A stretch of 64,000 nt of DNA from the NCBI RefSeq assembly GCF_022919135.1, contig NZ_CP095049.1, positions 4,654,501 through 4,718,500 of the forward strand. The letters are read 5' to 3'. Both the position numbers and the translations under genes were made by a program. Source of the stretch: Hymenobacter cellulosivorans (GTDB lineage Bacteria > Bacteroidota > Bacteroidia > Cytophagales > Hymenobacteraceae). Under the pieces are notes generated by a model. The model saw only the letters and a program-made list of their open reading frames with translations, was not told the DNA's origin and did not search any database. Of this stretch, positions 1-9,213 are shown piece after piece (the stretch's first letter is position 1; each line of letters opens with the position of its first letter).

Positions 1-2498
1 ACCGTAATCTGCCCGTCGCCGTTCACGTCCTCGTACTGCGCGTCCCCGCTTTCGGGGTTCACGCCCGTTTGGCGGTAGAGCCAGAACGAGTAGAGCGGGG
101 CGCCTTCTTCGAGGCGGAAAATGTCGCGCGAGCCGGTGGTAATGGGCGCGGCCAGCTTTTGAATCTTGTTCACGTTGCGGGCCAGGTTCACCGTGGTGCT
201 CCACTGCAGCGGCCCTTTGGCCAGCCAGTTCACGGTGGCCTGGGCCTCAAAGCCCTTGTTGCTGACGGCCCCGTAGTTTTCCACGACCGAGGCAAAGCCG
301 GTCTTGCGCGGCACCGGCACGTTGAGCAGCAGGCCCGAGGTGTACTTATCGTAGTAGTTGAGCTCCAGCTGCAGGCGGTTGTCGAGCACGGCAGCATCCA
401 GGCCCACGTTCCACTGCCGGGTGCTTTCCCAGCTCAAGTTGGGGTTGGCCAGCTGCAGCGGAGCCGTGCCGGGCAAGTCGAGGTAGTTGGCCCCGCCTTG
501 CACCAGGCCCAGGGCGGCAAAGTCGCTGATGCCGGCCTGGTTGCCGGTTTTGCCCACGCTAGCCCGTAGCTTAAGCTCCTGGAACACGTTGAGGTTCTGG
601 ATAAAGGCTTCCTCACCCAGGCGCCAGCCCAGGCCCACGGCCGGGAAATAGCCCCAGCGGTTGTCGCGCCCGAAGCGTGACGAGGCGTCGGCTCGCACGC
701 TCACGTCGGCGGTGTAGCGGCTCTTATAGGAGTAAGTGGCCTTGCCGAAGAACGATACCAACCCGGCCTGGGAGCGGGATGAAGAGCCTGTTTGGGTAGC
801 GGCGGAGGCAATGGTGGTCAGGTCGTTGCCGGGAAACTGCTGGCCCAGCAGGCTAGTGCGCTGGAAGGTGTTGCGTTGCAGGGTATTGCCCACCAGGGCC
901 TGCAGGGAGTGGTTTTCACCCAAATCAACGTTGTAGTTCAGGGTCTGCTCGTTGAGCAACGTTATGTCGCGCGAGAGGTAGGACGAGGCTGTGCCCCGGG
1001 GCTGACCGGCCAGAATCAGGGTGTTGTTGAAGTTGTTTTCGTACATGTCGTTGAAGTCGATGCTCCAACTGCTGCGCAACGTCAGGTTTTTCCGCAGGCG
1101 GTACTCGCCGTAGACGTTAGAAATGATACGGGTGCCTACCGCGTCGTTGTTGAGGTGGTCAATCAGGGCCTGGTGGTTGTCGAAGGAGCCGTACTTGGCG
1201 TAGGTACCGTCAGGGTTATACACCGGCAAATTCGTGCGCGGAAACAAGGCCGAGTTGATGACGCCCACCGGGTTGTTGTCGTTGCTGCTCACGTTGCGGT
1301 GGGTGCGGGCCAGGGCCGTGCTGGTGCCGATGCGCAGCTTGTCAGTCACGGAGTTGTCGAGGTTTACGCGCAGCGAAAACCGGTCGAAGGCGCTGGGCCT
1401 CGCAATGGATTCCTGCTGGAAATAGCCCGCCCCGATGTAGAACTGGGTTTTGTCCGAGCCCCCGGCCGCCGACAATTCGTAGCTCTGGGTCTGGGCCGTG
1501 CGAAACACGTCGGAAAGCCGGTCGTAAGTGGGCTGCTCCTCGGGCAGACCCCGCCCGCCCGAGGCTACCGAGCGGTAGGGCAATTGCGCCGGGTTGCCCC
1601 CGTCGTTCAGAAACCGCTCATTTTCCAATTCGGCTAGCTCGGGCCCAGTTACCAAATCGTACTGCTTGGCCGCCCTCGACCAACCGTGGTAGGTGTTGAA
1701 GGTAATGCGGGTTTTGTCGCCGGCCTTGCCGCGCTTGGTTTGAATCAGCACCACCCCGTTGGCCCCGCGGGAGCCATAAATGGCCGTGGCGTTGGCATCC
1801 TTGAGGATTTCGATGCTTTCGATGTCCTGCGGATTCAGATCGGCCAGCGGGTTCGACGACACCTGGTTGCCTAGGCCGGTAGCAATAAGGTTGGTATTGT
1901 TGATAAATACACCGTCGACCACGTAGAGCGGGTCGTTGCTGGCATTCACCGAGTTGCTCCCGCGGATGCGGATGAAAATACCGCCCCCGGGCACGCCCGA
2001 ATTGGCCGATACCTGCACGCCCGGCGCCTTGCCCTGCAGGAGCTGGTCGGGGCTGGCGGCCGGTATGTCCTTTAGCGCGTCGCCCTTCACCGAGCTGATG
2101 GCGCTGGTCAGCGTCTTGCGGTTTTGCTCACTGTAGCCGGTCACGACTACTTCGGAGAGCTGCTTGATGTCGGCTTTCAACCGGACGCGCACCAGGCCGC
2201 CGGAGGCTGTTACCGTCTGACTTTCGTAACCTACGGCGCTAATGACCAACGCATTACTACCCGCCGGCAAACTCAGCGTGAATTGTCCGCTGGGGTCAGT
2301 GGAGGCGCCGACGGTGGTGCCTTTCACCACGACGGTAACGCCTGGAAGGGGGCTGCCGTCGGCCGCGTCGGTGATAGTGCCCGTAATGGGTTGCGCGGCG
2401 GTTTGAGCCGACGGTGCAGTTTGGGCCCAGGCCGGACTGGCGATGCACACGATGCCCGCTAAGGCGGCCGGCACCGCCAGAAGAGTAGAGGATTTCAT
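1..2498 (-). CDS. SusC/RagA-family TonB-linked outer-membrane receptor (3' end outside window)
   Basis: About 832 residues are present and the frame runs off the left edge, so the end of the barrel and any SusD partner are not visible. In order: a signal peptide ending AWAQ (residues 1-26), a carboxypeptidase-regulatory-like domain from about residue 36 (ITGTITDAADGSPLPG), a TonB plug with the SusC/RagA signature (ADLNPQDIESIEILKDA, then YGSRGANGVV, about 217-247), and the first barrel strands. The family imports oligomers, often glycans, across the outer membrane using TonB energy. The ATG at 2498 is chosen because the signal peptide begins there. The frame is intact throughout. The substrate cannot be read from the sequence. 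Confidence 0.95.
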   Translation of the reverse strand, partial: MKSSTLLAVPAALAGIVCIASPAWAQTAPSAQTAAQPITGTITDAADGSPLPGVTVVVKGTTVGASTDPSGQFTLSLPAGSNALVISAVGYESQTVTASGGLVRVRLKADIKQLSEVVVTGYSEQNRKTLTSAISSVKGDALKDIPAASPDQLLQGKAPGVQVSANSGVPGGGIFIRIRGSNSVNASNDPLYVVDGVFINNTNLIATGLGNQVSSNPLADLNPQDIESIEILKDANATAIYGSRGANGVVLIQTKRGKAGDKTRITFNTYHGWSRAAKQYDLVTGPELAELENERFLNDGGNPAQLPYRSVASGGRGLPEEQPTYDRLSDVFRTAQTQSYELSAAGGSDKTQFYIGAGYFQQESIARPSAFDRFSLRVNLDNSVTDKLRIGTSTALARTHRNVSSNDNNPVGVINSALFPRTNLPVYNPDGTYAKYGSFDNHQALIDHLNNDAVGTRIISNVYGEYRLRKNLTLRSSWSIDFNDMYENNFNNTLILAGQPRGTASSYLSRDITLLNEQTLNYNVDLGENHSLQALVGNTLQRNTFQRTSLLGQQFPGNDLTTIASAATQTGSSSRSQAGLVSFFGKATYSYKSRYTADVSVRADASSRFGRDNRWGYFPAVGLGWRLGEEAFIQNLNVFQELKLRASVGKTGNQAGISDFAALGLVQGGANYLDLPGTAPLQLANPNLSWESTRQWNVGLDAAVLDNRLQLELNYYDKYTSGLLLNVPVPRKTGFASVVENYGAVSNKGFEAQATVNWLAKGPLQWSTTVNLARNVNKIQKLAAPITTGSRDIFRLEEGAPLYSFWLYRQTGVNPESGDAQYEDVNGDGQIT

Positions 2499-3189
2499 AA
2501 AAAGGAAGTGGCTATCTGGGAAGCAAAAGCTCCCGGCCAACCCTGCCCCACTCCGATTCTACCCGCCATTTATCGCCACTATACCAAGCAGTTACCCGAC
2601 AAATCACGCATACCAGAAAGGTCGCAGCTTGCCCAGCGTAACGGTACCAGCGGCGCCAAACGGGAGGGGGTAAAATCAGAAAACATGGGGCTTCTTCGCT
2701 CCAGTCCGACTTGTGCACAGCCGGACTGCTTCCAACTGCGATAGGGCAGCCAAAATAGGATTATGAGCAGAAAAAGCGGAGTGGCCAGAAAGAAAATCTG
2801 GTCATTCAGGCCGACGGAAACGGCCGCGGCCTGACCCGCCCGGCGCAGACGCGGCCCGGCGGGGGTGCAGCAAGCCAACGTGCTAGGTCAGCCGACTACG
2901 TGAGCAAACAAGAAGGAAAACGAGGAAGTACCTGATCCTTAGCAGCTCTAGCCCAGCGTGGGCATACAGACCGCGCAACACATCATCCCACAACAGCCAA
3001 ACGATTGGGCAGCGCGGGGTGCGAGGAAGGCGGAGGAGCTGGTAAAGGCTTTCACGGCGTTGTTGTTTTTATATGGTCAGGACTTGGCACCGTTCCGGAT
3101 GTTCCGGGGGTTGTCGGCGTTTCATAGAGCCTGTCTCTCCACGCCTCTGTATAAAAACAATCCTTTGATGGGTAAAAGAATTGGTGCTC
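2499..3189. other. Non-coding leader region upstream of the SusC gene
   Basis: No convincing gene is seen. The short open frames (for example minus strand 2579-2878 and plus strand 2958-3251) have no recognisable domain or start context. If the minus-strand promoter at 3190-3222 is right, this stretch is an unusually long 5' leader of the receptor mRNA. Confidence 0.4.
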
Positions 3190-3222
3190 CAAAGGTAAAG
3201 CAGCGGATTTCAGAAACGCAAA
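3190..3222 (-). promoter_or_regulatory. Possible promoter of the SusC gene
   Basis: On the minus strand a TACCTTTG -7 box (CAAAGGTA on plus, 3190-3197) lies 21 nt downstream of TTTG (3219-3222). This matches the Bacteroidota TAnnTTTG consensus, with a slightly long spacer. It is the only exact -7 match found between 2499 and 3284 on that strand. It lies about 690 nt from the start codon, which lowers confidence. Confidence 0.35.
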
Positions 3223-3284
3223 TATTATTTTTCATCCGGGTAAAATCCTGAGTTCTCACCGCCCAGGTCGTCCCGGCTAAAAAC

Positions 3285-3314
3285 TTGCACTGCGAGCCGC
3301 GCTGTCTATATTTG
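3285..3314 (+). promoter_or_regulatory. Bacteroidota-type promoter (TTG-N19-TATATTTG)
   Basis: TTG at 3285-3287 and TATATTTG at 3307-3314 are separated by exactly 19 nt, the canonical primary-sigma arrangement in this phylum. It points towards the permease gene; transcription would begin near 3321, about 180 nt before the chosen start codon. Confidence 0.7.
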
Positions 3315-3503
3315 CCGCCACTCGCAGCCGGTCATGGCTCCTAAAAATCGGGTGATTCTGCTGCCCGCCTTTCCTGTTTTTTACCCGCATGCCTGCCGTT
3401 AAGTTGTTCGAAAACCGCTGTTGTTGTTGCCCCGCAACTACCTGACTTCCGCGTCGTGGGGGCCGAGTGCGCCGCCCGTTTTCCGTTGCTTTTCGCTTTT
3501 TGC

Positions 3504-4811
3504 ATGTCCTCCCCTTCCGTCGCCGCCCCGCGGCCCGACCTCGTGCGTGGCATCCGCCGCTGGGACTTCGTGGCCCTTATTGTCAACATCACCATCGGGG
3601 CCGGTATCCTGGGTTTGCCGGCCAAGATTTATGCCCTGGTAGGCGCCTACAGCCTGGTGGCCTACGGGGCCGCAGCCGCTCTTGTAACCCTGATTATTCT
3701 CTGCTTTGCCGAGGTCAGCAGCCGCTTCAGCGGGGCGGGCGGGCCCTACCTCTACGCCCGGGAAGCCTTCGGGCCGCTGGTCGGTTTTGAAGTCGGCTGG
3801 CTGTTGTGGGTGTCGCGCCTGGCCAGCTTCGCGGCCCTCTGCAACCTGTTTGTCGACTACGCCGCCTACTTCTGGCCCAGCATGGGCGCGGGCCTGGGCC
3901 GTGGCTTGCTCATGGCCGCCTTGATTGTAACCCTGACGCTGCTGAACCTGGTGGGTGTGCGGCGGGCTTCGCTGGCCAATAACGTGTTTACGGTCAGCAA
4001 GGTCCTGCTACTTATCCTGTTCACGGTGGTGGGCTTGTTTTTCGTCGACTGGCAGGCGTTTTCCTTTGCCGTGGTGCCCACCTACACCGGCTTTTCCAGC
4101 GCCGTGCTCCTGCTGATTTTCACCTTCTCGGGCTTCGATGTGGCCGCTATTCCGGCCGCCGAAATCCAGCAGCCCCAGCGCAACGTGCCCTTCGCCCTAT
4201 TCACGGCCATTGCCACCGTGGCCGTGTTGTTTCTGCTGGTCCAGGTGGTGTGCATCGGCACCCTGCCCGACCTGGCTTCGGCCGAGCGGCCCCTGGCCAG
4301 TGCCACCCAGCAGTTTCTGGGTCCCATTGGGGCGGCTTTCGTGGCGGCAGCGGCCATGCTCACGGCCCTGGGCACGCTCAACGCCCTGATGCTGACTGGC
4401 CCCCGTCTGCTGTTTGCCTTGGCCGAGCAGGGTCAGATTCCGGCCTTTTTCGGCGCGACTCACCCGCGGTTTCGCACGCCCTACGTGGCTATTCTGGTGT
4501 CGGCCGTATTGAAGCTGGCACTGGCCATTTCCGGCACGTTTATCTACGCCCTGACGCTGAGCACCATTATTCGCCTGACCTACTTTGCCCTGACCTGCGC
4601 CGCGCTGCCGGTGTTGCGGCGGCGCCACCCCGAGCGGCCCGCGCCGTTTCGGGTGTGGGGTGGGGTGGCGGTGGCGGCGTTGTGCGTAGGGCTCTGTCTG
4701 TGGCTGTTGTCGAACAGCGCGGCCCACGAGGCCCGCGACGTGGCCATCGTAGCCGTAGCGGGCCTGGTGCTCTACTTTGTTTCTAACCGGCGGCAGGCTT
4801 CTCCCTCGTAA
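3504..4811 (+). CDS. APC-superfamily amino acid permease
   Basis: A 435-residue polytopic inner-membrane protein with about 12 hydrophobic segments. The N-terminus has the APC glycine motif in the first helix ([15 protein letters not shown], about residues 29-43), followed by a second helix rich in Ala/Leu and the [15 protein letters not shown] loop typical of amino acid-polyamine-organocation transporters. It probably exchanges or imports amino acids or amines using a cation gradient; the substrate is not determined. An in-frame ATG at 3456 would add 16 residues unlike the family, so the ATG at 3504 is preferred. It is followed after 61 nt by the flavin monooxygenase gene on the same strand, so the two may be co-transcribed. 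Confidence 0.85.
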   Translation: MSSPSVAAPRPDLVRGIRRWDFVALIVNITIGAGILGLPAKIYALVGAYSLVAYGAAAALVTLIILCFAEVSSRFSGAGGPYLYAREAFGPLVGFEVGWLLWVSRLASFAALCNLFVDYAAYFWPSMGAGLGRGLLMAALIVTLTLLNLVGVRRASLANNVFTVSKVLLLILFTVVGLFFVDWQAFSFAVVPTYTGFSSAVLLLIFTFSGFDVAAIPAAEIQQPQRNVPFALFTAIATVAVLFLLVQVVCIGTLPDLASAERPLASATQQFLGPIGAAFVAAAAMLTALGTLNALMLTGPRLLFALAEQGQIPAFFGATHPRFRTPYVAILVSAVLKLALAISGTFIYALTLSTIIRLTYFALTCAALPVLRRRHPERPAPFRVWGGVAVAALCVGLCLWLLSNSAAHEARDVAIVAVAGLVLYFVSNRRQASPS

Positions 4812-4872
4812 GCGCAACTTGCCCGTTACGCCTCAACTACTTACTGCCGATCCTACTCCTGACTCGTTACCG

Positions 4873-6039
4873 ATGCTCTCCACTCCCATTTCCTCCGTTG
4901 CCATTCGCACCCCGCAGCGGGTGGCCGAAGTCTCCTGGTTCGACGACCTCTGCGGCGGCGACACCCAGTATTTGAGCGTGCTCGACGGGGCCTACCGCAG
5001 TTCCTGGGCCCATTGCCGCGACATCGTGCTCAAGTCCGAGGAGCTGGGCTATTCCAACATCCTGCTGCCGACCTCCTACACCGTAGGTCAGGACGTCATG
5101 ACCTTTGCCGCCGGCATTGCCCCCCAGACCTCGCGCATCAACCTACTGACCGCCATCCGGACCGGGGAAATTCACCCGCCCATGCTGGCCCGGGCCCTGG
5201 CCTCGCTCGACCACATGCTGGAGGGCCGGCTGACCATCAACATCATCAACTCCGACTTGCCCGGCCTGCGCGAGGTGCCCGAGCTGCGCTACCAGCGCTG
5301 CGCCGAAACCATCGAAATCCTGCGCCAGGCCTGGACCCAGGAGCGTATCGTGCACCAAGGCGAGTTGTACCAGTTTGACATGCCCGCCGACCCGGCCAAG
5401 CCCTACCAGCAAAACGGCGGACCCCTGCTCTACTTCGGTGGCACCTCGGAAGGCGCCCGGGCGGTGTGCGCCCAGTACTGCGACATGTTTTTGATGTGGC
5501 CCGAAACCGAGGAAATGCTCTACGACACGATGCAGGACCTCAGCGCCCGGGCTGCCGCCCACGGCCGGCAGATTGACTTTGGGCTGCGCATTCACGTCAT
5601 CGTGCGCGAAACTGAGGACGAGGCCCGGGCCTACGCTAAAAAGCTCATGTCCAAGTTTGACCCCGTGAAAGGCGCCGAAATCAAGAGCCGGGCCCAGGAT
5701 TCGTGGTCCTTGGGCGTGCACCGCCAGAACCAGCTGCGCGAGCACGCCGACATGGAAGGCTTCGTGGAGCCCCTGCTCTGGACCGATATCGGCAAGGCCC
5801 GCTCCGGGGCCGGTGGGGCCTTGGTTGGCAACCCTGACCAGATTGTCGAGAAGCTCAACCGCTACATGGACATGGGCTTCCGGGCCTTTATCTTCTCGGG
5901 CTACCCCCTGCTGGGCGAGGCCGACTACTTTGCCCGCTACGTGCTGCCCCGCCTGCCAAACGTCTCCATGCCCCACTTCCAGGGCCGGGTGCCCCGTGAA
6001 ACGCCCGTCACCCCGCTGACCACGGCCCCGCTGCGGTAA
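4873..6039 (+). CDS. LLM-class FMN-dependent monooxygenase, SsuD-like
   Basis: 388 residues with the bacterial luciferase-like TIM-barrel fold. Family marks include [19 protein letters not shown] near the N-terminus, [11 protein letters not shown], the [18 protein letters not shown] region and a C-terminal [12 protein letters not shown] ... [17 protein letters not shown] block, which is close to alkanesulfonate monooxygenases. SsuD-type enzymes use reduced FMN and oxygen to release sulfite from alkanesulfonates; a related substrate such as a dialkyl sulfone or nitrilotriacetate-like compound is possible. No flavin reductase or ABC transporter lies next to it, unlike classic ssu operons, but an APC permease is immediately upstream. 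The ATG at 4873 is chosen because an upstream in-frame ATG (4777) overlaps the permease. Confidence 0.85.
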   Translation: MLSTPISSVAIRTPQRVAEVSWFDDLCGGDTQYLSVLDGAYRSSWAHCRDIVLKSEELGYSNILLPTSYTVGQDVMTFAAGIAPQTSRINLLTAIRTGEIHPPMLARALASLDHMLEGRLTINIINSDLPGLREVPELRYQRCAETIEILRQAWTQERIVHQGELYQFDMPADPAKPYQQNGGPLLYFGGTSEGARAVCAQYCDMFLMWPETEEMLYDTMQDLSARAAAHGRQIDFGLRIHVIVRETEDEARAYAKKLMSKFDPVKGAEIKSRAQDSWSLGVHRQNQLREHADMEGFVEPLLWTDIGKARSGAGGALVGNPDQIVEKLNRYMDMGFRAFIFSGYPLLGEADYFARYVLPRLPNVSMPHFQGRVPRETPVTPLTTAPLR

Positions 6040-6074
6040 AGTGCGGTAAAGGAAGTAGTGGTGAGCAATCAGAA

Positions 6075-6295
6075 CGTCATTCCGAGCTTGCCGAGGAATT
6101 GCGCGTGCTGACGTTGTTGGAAACTGGCCGTCATCCTGAGCATTCCACGTACGAAGAGCCTTAGCACATCAGCACGAGTTGTTGTTCTGCTGGTCGTTTC
6201 TATTCTACACAGTTCTTCGTAAAGCTCAGGCAGACAGGCGCTATAGCAACGACAGCACGCGGAATGTCTCGCGTTGCCGGACGTGACATTCTTTG
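6075..6295. repeat. Non-coding palindromic intergenic element
   Basis: Between the monooxygenase and the lipoprotein operon lies a gene-free stretch with inverted ends: GCGTGCTGACGTTG (6103-6116) pairs with CAACGACAGCACGC (6247-6260) with one mismatch. It also carries paired phrases such as CGTCATTCCGAGC and CGTCATCCTGAGC. Inverted ends without an ORF suggest a dispersed, non-autonomous repeat of the kind scattered in related genomes. Only one copy is in this window, so its repeat nature is inferred. Confidence 0.4.
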
Positions 6296-6356
6296 CCTGA
6301 CAACCAGCAACTGACAACTAACCACCGCCACGCCTCCTAGTCCGGGCCGCGTGGCT

Positions 6357-6364
6357 TACCTTTG
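6357..6364 (+). promoter_or_regulatory. -7 promoter box of the lipoprotein-SCO-cytochrome operon
   Basis: TACCTTTG is an exact TAnnTTTG match. No TTG is found 19 nt upstream. It ends four bases before the GTG at 6369, so transcription would begin at or next to that codon and the mRNA may be leaderless or nearly so. Confidence 0.5.
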
Positions 6365-6368
6365 CCGC

Positions 6369-6803
6369 GTGTTTACATTCCGTCCTTCCCTGCTGCTGGC
6401 CGTGGGCTGCGCAGCCCTGGTAGCTGCCTGCAGCGCCGGCCCCGATGAGCAGCAGCAAGTGGAGGCTGCCGAAAAAGCCGTGCTGGCCAGCCACGATACC
6501 CTCATGGCCCAGATGGGCCAGCTCTACGACCTACGCCAGCAGTTGCAAAAGGCTCCCGGGCCCGACACCGTGCTGGCCGGCCGGCAGCGTCACAACCTGC
6601 TCCGGGCCGATGCGGCCATGATGGGCTGGATGCACCAGTACCGCAAGCCCGCCGACACGGTAGCCACCGCCGCTAAGCTGCGCTACTTCGCCGTCCAGCA
6701 GCAGAAAATAGATTCGGTGGGCCAGCTCATGCGCCAGAACCTTGACTCGGCCAAGCTGGTTTTACAACTGGCTACTCCGGCCGCTAACTCTTCCGCTCAA
6801 TGA
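6369..6803 (+). CDS. Small lipoprotein, first gene of an SCO/cytochrome c operon
   Basis: About 144 residues from GTG at 6369. A hydrophobic leader ends in a lipobox (LVAAC, Cys about residue 20), so the product should be lipidated and face the periplasm. The rest is mostly helical with many Gln, Lys and Ala residues and no motif I recognise. The stop overlaps the ATG of the SCO gene by four bases (ATGA), implying translational coupling and a shared role, perhaps in copper or oxidase biogenesis. An ATG at 6351 is also in frame but lies within the -7 promoter box, so the GTG is preferred. Confidence 0.7.
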   Translation: MFTFRPSLLLAVGCAALVAACSAGPDEQQQVEAAEKAVLASHDTLMAQMGQLYDLRQQLQKAPGPDTVLAGRQRHNLLRADAAMMGWMHQYRKPADTVATAAKLRYFAVQQQKIDSVGQLMRQNLDSAKLVLQLATPAANSSAQ

Positions 6804-7486
6804 TTTCCTTGTCCTTCCGCCGCGCTTGCCAGGTCTCTTTGCTGACCGTGGGCAGTGCCCTGGCTTTTGCCTCCTGCTCCGATAAAGCCGACACCGCCCA
6901 AACCCTGCCCTACTACGGGGAGCGGGACGTGCGCCCCCGCGCCGATGGTGGCCCGGCCGACACGATTTTCGCCGCCATTCCCACCTTCACGCTGACCAAC
7001 CAGGAAGGCAAGACCATTACCAACCAGACCTTTGCCGGCAAGGTCTACATTGCCGACTTCTTCTTTGCCTCCTGCCCCAGCATCTGCCCCAAGATGCAGA
7101 GCGAAATGCTGCGGGTGTACGAGCAATTCAAGGACAACCCGCAGGTGGTGTTTCTGTCGCACACCATCGACCCGGCCCACGACTCCATCCCGGTGCTGCG
7201 CGACTACGCCGAGCGCCTGGGCATCAAGGACGCCAGCCGCTGGCACTTCGCTACGGCCCCCCACGACACGATTTTTCGCCTGGCCCCGCGCTACTTTGCC
7301 GCGGCCCAGAAAGACAGCACCGTGGCCGGCGGCTACGCCCACAGCGGCGCCTTCGCCCTGGTCGACTCCGACCGCCACATCCGGGGCGTGTACGACGGCA
7401 TGGTGAAAGAGAAAGTCGACCAGCTTATTAAGGACCTGCCCGTGCTGCTACAGGAAGAGGCCGCCAAGCAGAAAAAAGCGCAGTAA
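6800..7486 (+). CDS. SCO1/SenC/PrrC-family copper chaperone lipoprotein
   Basis: 228 residues with a lipoprotein leader (FASC, Cys26) followed by a thioredoxin-like SCO domain. The copper ligands of the family are present: the CPSIC pair (Cys92 and Cys96) and a distal His (about residue 181, in GGYAHSGAF). SCO proteins deliver or reduce copper for the CuA centre of cytochrome c oxidase or related copper enzymes on the outer face of the inner membrane. It overlaps the upstream lipoprotein gene by four bases and shares one base with the downstream cytochrome gene, so the three form one tight operon. Confidence 0.92.
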   Translation: MISLSFRRACQVSLLTVGSALAFASCSDKADTAQTLPYYGERDVRPRADGGPADTIFAAIPTFTLTNQEGKTITNQTFAGKVYIADFFFASCPSICPKMQSEMLRVYEQFKDNPQVVFLSHTIDPAHDSIPVLRDYAERLGIKDASRWHFATAPHDTIFRLAPRYFAAAQKDSTVAGGYAHSGAFALVDSDRHIRGVYDGMVKEKVDQLIKDLPVLLQEEAAKQKKAQ

Positions 7487-7920
7487 TGAAAATGCTCCAG
7501 CAGCCCGTATGGATGTTGCGTGCCCTGGCCGTACTGGCCGGGGGCGCCAGCGTTATGGGCTGCTTTTCCAACCGGCAGAACGAGGGCGCCAAGCTGTACG
7601 AAACCCACTGCTCCAACTGCCACGGCGCGAAGGGCGAAGGACTCAAGCGCCTGATTCCGCCCCTGGCCGGCTCCGATTACCTGACCAAAAACCGCCAGGG
7701 CCTGGCCTGCCTAGTGCGCAAGGGCCTGAAAGGGCCACTGCTGGTAAATGGCGTGGAGTTCAATCAGGTGATGCCCCCAGCCGACACTCACCTGACCGAT
7801 TCGCAGATTACCAACATTCTGAACTTCGTGCAGACGTCCTGGGGCAATCAGGGCGAGATTTTCACGATTCGGGAGGTCTCCGAGCAGTTGCGGGGCTGCG
7901 GGGCGAGCGACGGGCGCTAA
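7486..7920 (+). CDS. Lipoprotein class I c-type cytochrome
   Basis: 144 residues. The leader ends in a lipobox (SVMGC, Cys26). A single haem-attachment motif, CSNCH (Cys42, Cys45, His46), and a distal Met in QVMPPAD (Met96) give the usual His/Met ligation of a mono-haem class I cytochrome c. The start overlaps the SCO stop (TAATG). Its position after an SCO gene suggests electron transfer to, or assembly of, a copper-dependent terminal oxidase. A second in-frame ATG six bases downstream would also serve as start. Confidence 0.9.
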   Translation: MKMLQQPVWMLRALAVLAGGASVMGCFSNRQNEGAKLYETHCSNCHGAKGEGLKRLIPPLAGSDYLTKNRQGLACLVRKGLKGPLLVNGVEFNQVMPPADTHLTDSQITNILNFVQTSWGNQGEIFTIREVSEQLRGCGASDGR

Positions 7921-8037
7921 GGCCTTCTCAAACCCGCTGGGAACCAAATTGCTACCATAAAAGTCATACGAAGGAGCATTTTTGGCGGCATTCTTCCGCA
8001 AACCTCCTTAGCTTGCGTATCCAATCCACTACGTCTT

Positions 8038-9015
8038 ATGGGTCTCTTCGACTTTCTGAAATCCAACAAACCGGCCCCCCAGACGCCGGAAACTCCGGCT
8101 CCCGCCACTCCCGGCGCCGCTTCTTCCGCCCCCGCTGAAACCCCGGCTCCGGGCGGCCCGCGCTACAAGGGCTCCAGCTATACCTCGCCCACACCGGCCA
8201 GCCCGGCTCCCATACCGCAAATGCCGCCGATGCCCATGCCGCAGATGCCGATTCCGGAACTGCCCAGCATGCCTCATTTCGAGCCCGTCAACGTACTGGA
8301 GCAGTTGCTCTTCAACGCCGCGACCATGCCCGAGTTCCGCCCCGGTTTCTACCAGGCTTTGCTCAATGAGGAAGTATTCGTGGTGACCATTCCGAAGGAA
8401 GGCGAGCCGCTGGGCGAAGTAACGCCGGTGGAAGGCATGGAAATCCAGCTCCAGGTGCTCAACGACGGTAAAATTCCGGTGTTTACCTCCAAGGAGCGGA
8501 TTTTCGAAAGTGGCACCGAGCAAGACTCCCTGCCCTACATGCGCCTGCGCGGCCTCGATTTCTTCCAGATGGTGCAAGGAGCCGACTGCGCCCTGAACCC
8601 CTTCTCGACGGTGGGCAAAATGCTGCCGGCCAATGAAATTGCCGAACTGCTCAGCAGCAGCATCATGCAGGGCCCTCCCGGCGGCAACATGCAGGTCACG
8701 CTGGGCCCCGCCACCGAAGCCCACATGCCCCTGATTGAGGCCATTCAGGGCTTTGCCCAGAGCAAGCCCCAGATTGAAACGGCCCACGTAGCGCTGGTAC
8801 GCTTCCAGGACGAAACCACGCCGCCGCGCCTGCTGCTGGCTTTCTACACCGACGACAACGACCCCGCTTTCCTGGAGGAAATGGGCCCCGTAGTGCAGGG
8901 CAAGCTCAAGGAAGACGACCTGGTAGACGTGATGGTGCTCGACAAGAACTCCGACGAGCCCCTCAACCAGTACTTCCTGCAGGCCATTCCGGTATATACG
9001 CGCACCGAGGTCTAA
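8038..9015 (+). CDS. SseB-family protein with proline-rich N-terminus
   Basis: 325 residues. Residues 1-85 are low complexity, rich in Pro, Ala and Met, with PMPMPQMPIPELP-type repeats. The remainder matches SseB (enhanced serine sensitivity): an N-terminal domain (NVLEQLLFNAATMP to about residue 200) and a C-terminal domain with the TAHVALVRFQD and YTDDNDPAF region. Molecular function is unknown in the family; links to serine sensitivity and to T6/T7-type loci are reported elsewhere. It stands alone, 117 nt after the cytochrome operon, and has its own terminator. Confidence 0.8.
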   Translation: MGLFDFLKSNKPAPQTPETPAPATPGAASSAPAETPAPGGPRYKGSSYTSPTPASPAPIPQMPPMPMPQMPIPELPSMPHFEPVNVLEQLLFNAATMPEFRPGFYQALLNEEVFVVTIPKEGEPLGEVTPVEGMEIQLQVLNDGKIPVFTSKERIFESGTEQDSLPYMRLRGLDFFQMVQGADCALNPFSTVGKMLPANEIAELLSSSIMQGPPGGNMQVTLGPATEAHMPLIEAIQGFAQSKPQIETAHVALVRFQDETTPPRLLLAFYTDDNDPAFLEEMGPVVQGKLKEDDLVDVMVLDKNSDEPLNQYFLQAIPVYTRTEV

Positions 9016-9050
9016 CCACCTAGTCCGCATTCGTGCTACGCACCAAGCCA

Positions 9051-9083
9051 AAGGCCGCCCCGGAAACTGGGGCGGCCTTTCGT
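9051..9083 (+). terminator. Intrinsic terminator after the SseB gene
   Basis: Perfect 11-bp stem AAGGCCGCCCC (9051-9061) / GGGGCGGCCTT (9069-9079) with a 7-nt loop, followed by TCGTATTTTCC. Confidence 0.8.
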
Positions 9084-9213
9084 ATTTTCCCGCTGTGGGT
9101 TCTTCGGGGTGGATTCAGAGTAGCTTCTCAGAAGCAGCCTGCTTTTGTCTGAGCCACAGCAGATAGAAGACTGCACTAAACTAAGCCAAGCTGCGCCCTG
9201 ATTCTGGTAGTTT

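Noticed and set aside
2579..2878. Minus-strand frame of 99 residues with a hydrophobic stretch
   Set aside because: No start context, no family, and it lies within the receptor leader. Chance hydrophobicity is more likely.
2958..3251. Plus-strand frame of 97 residues
   Set aside because: Mixed, low-confidence composition and no promoter on that strand ahead of it.
6069..6317. Minus-strand frame of 82 residues inside the palindromic element
   Set aside because: The composition is dominated by the repeat sequence and there is no start signal or domain.
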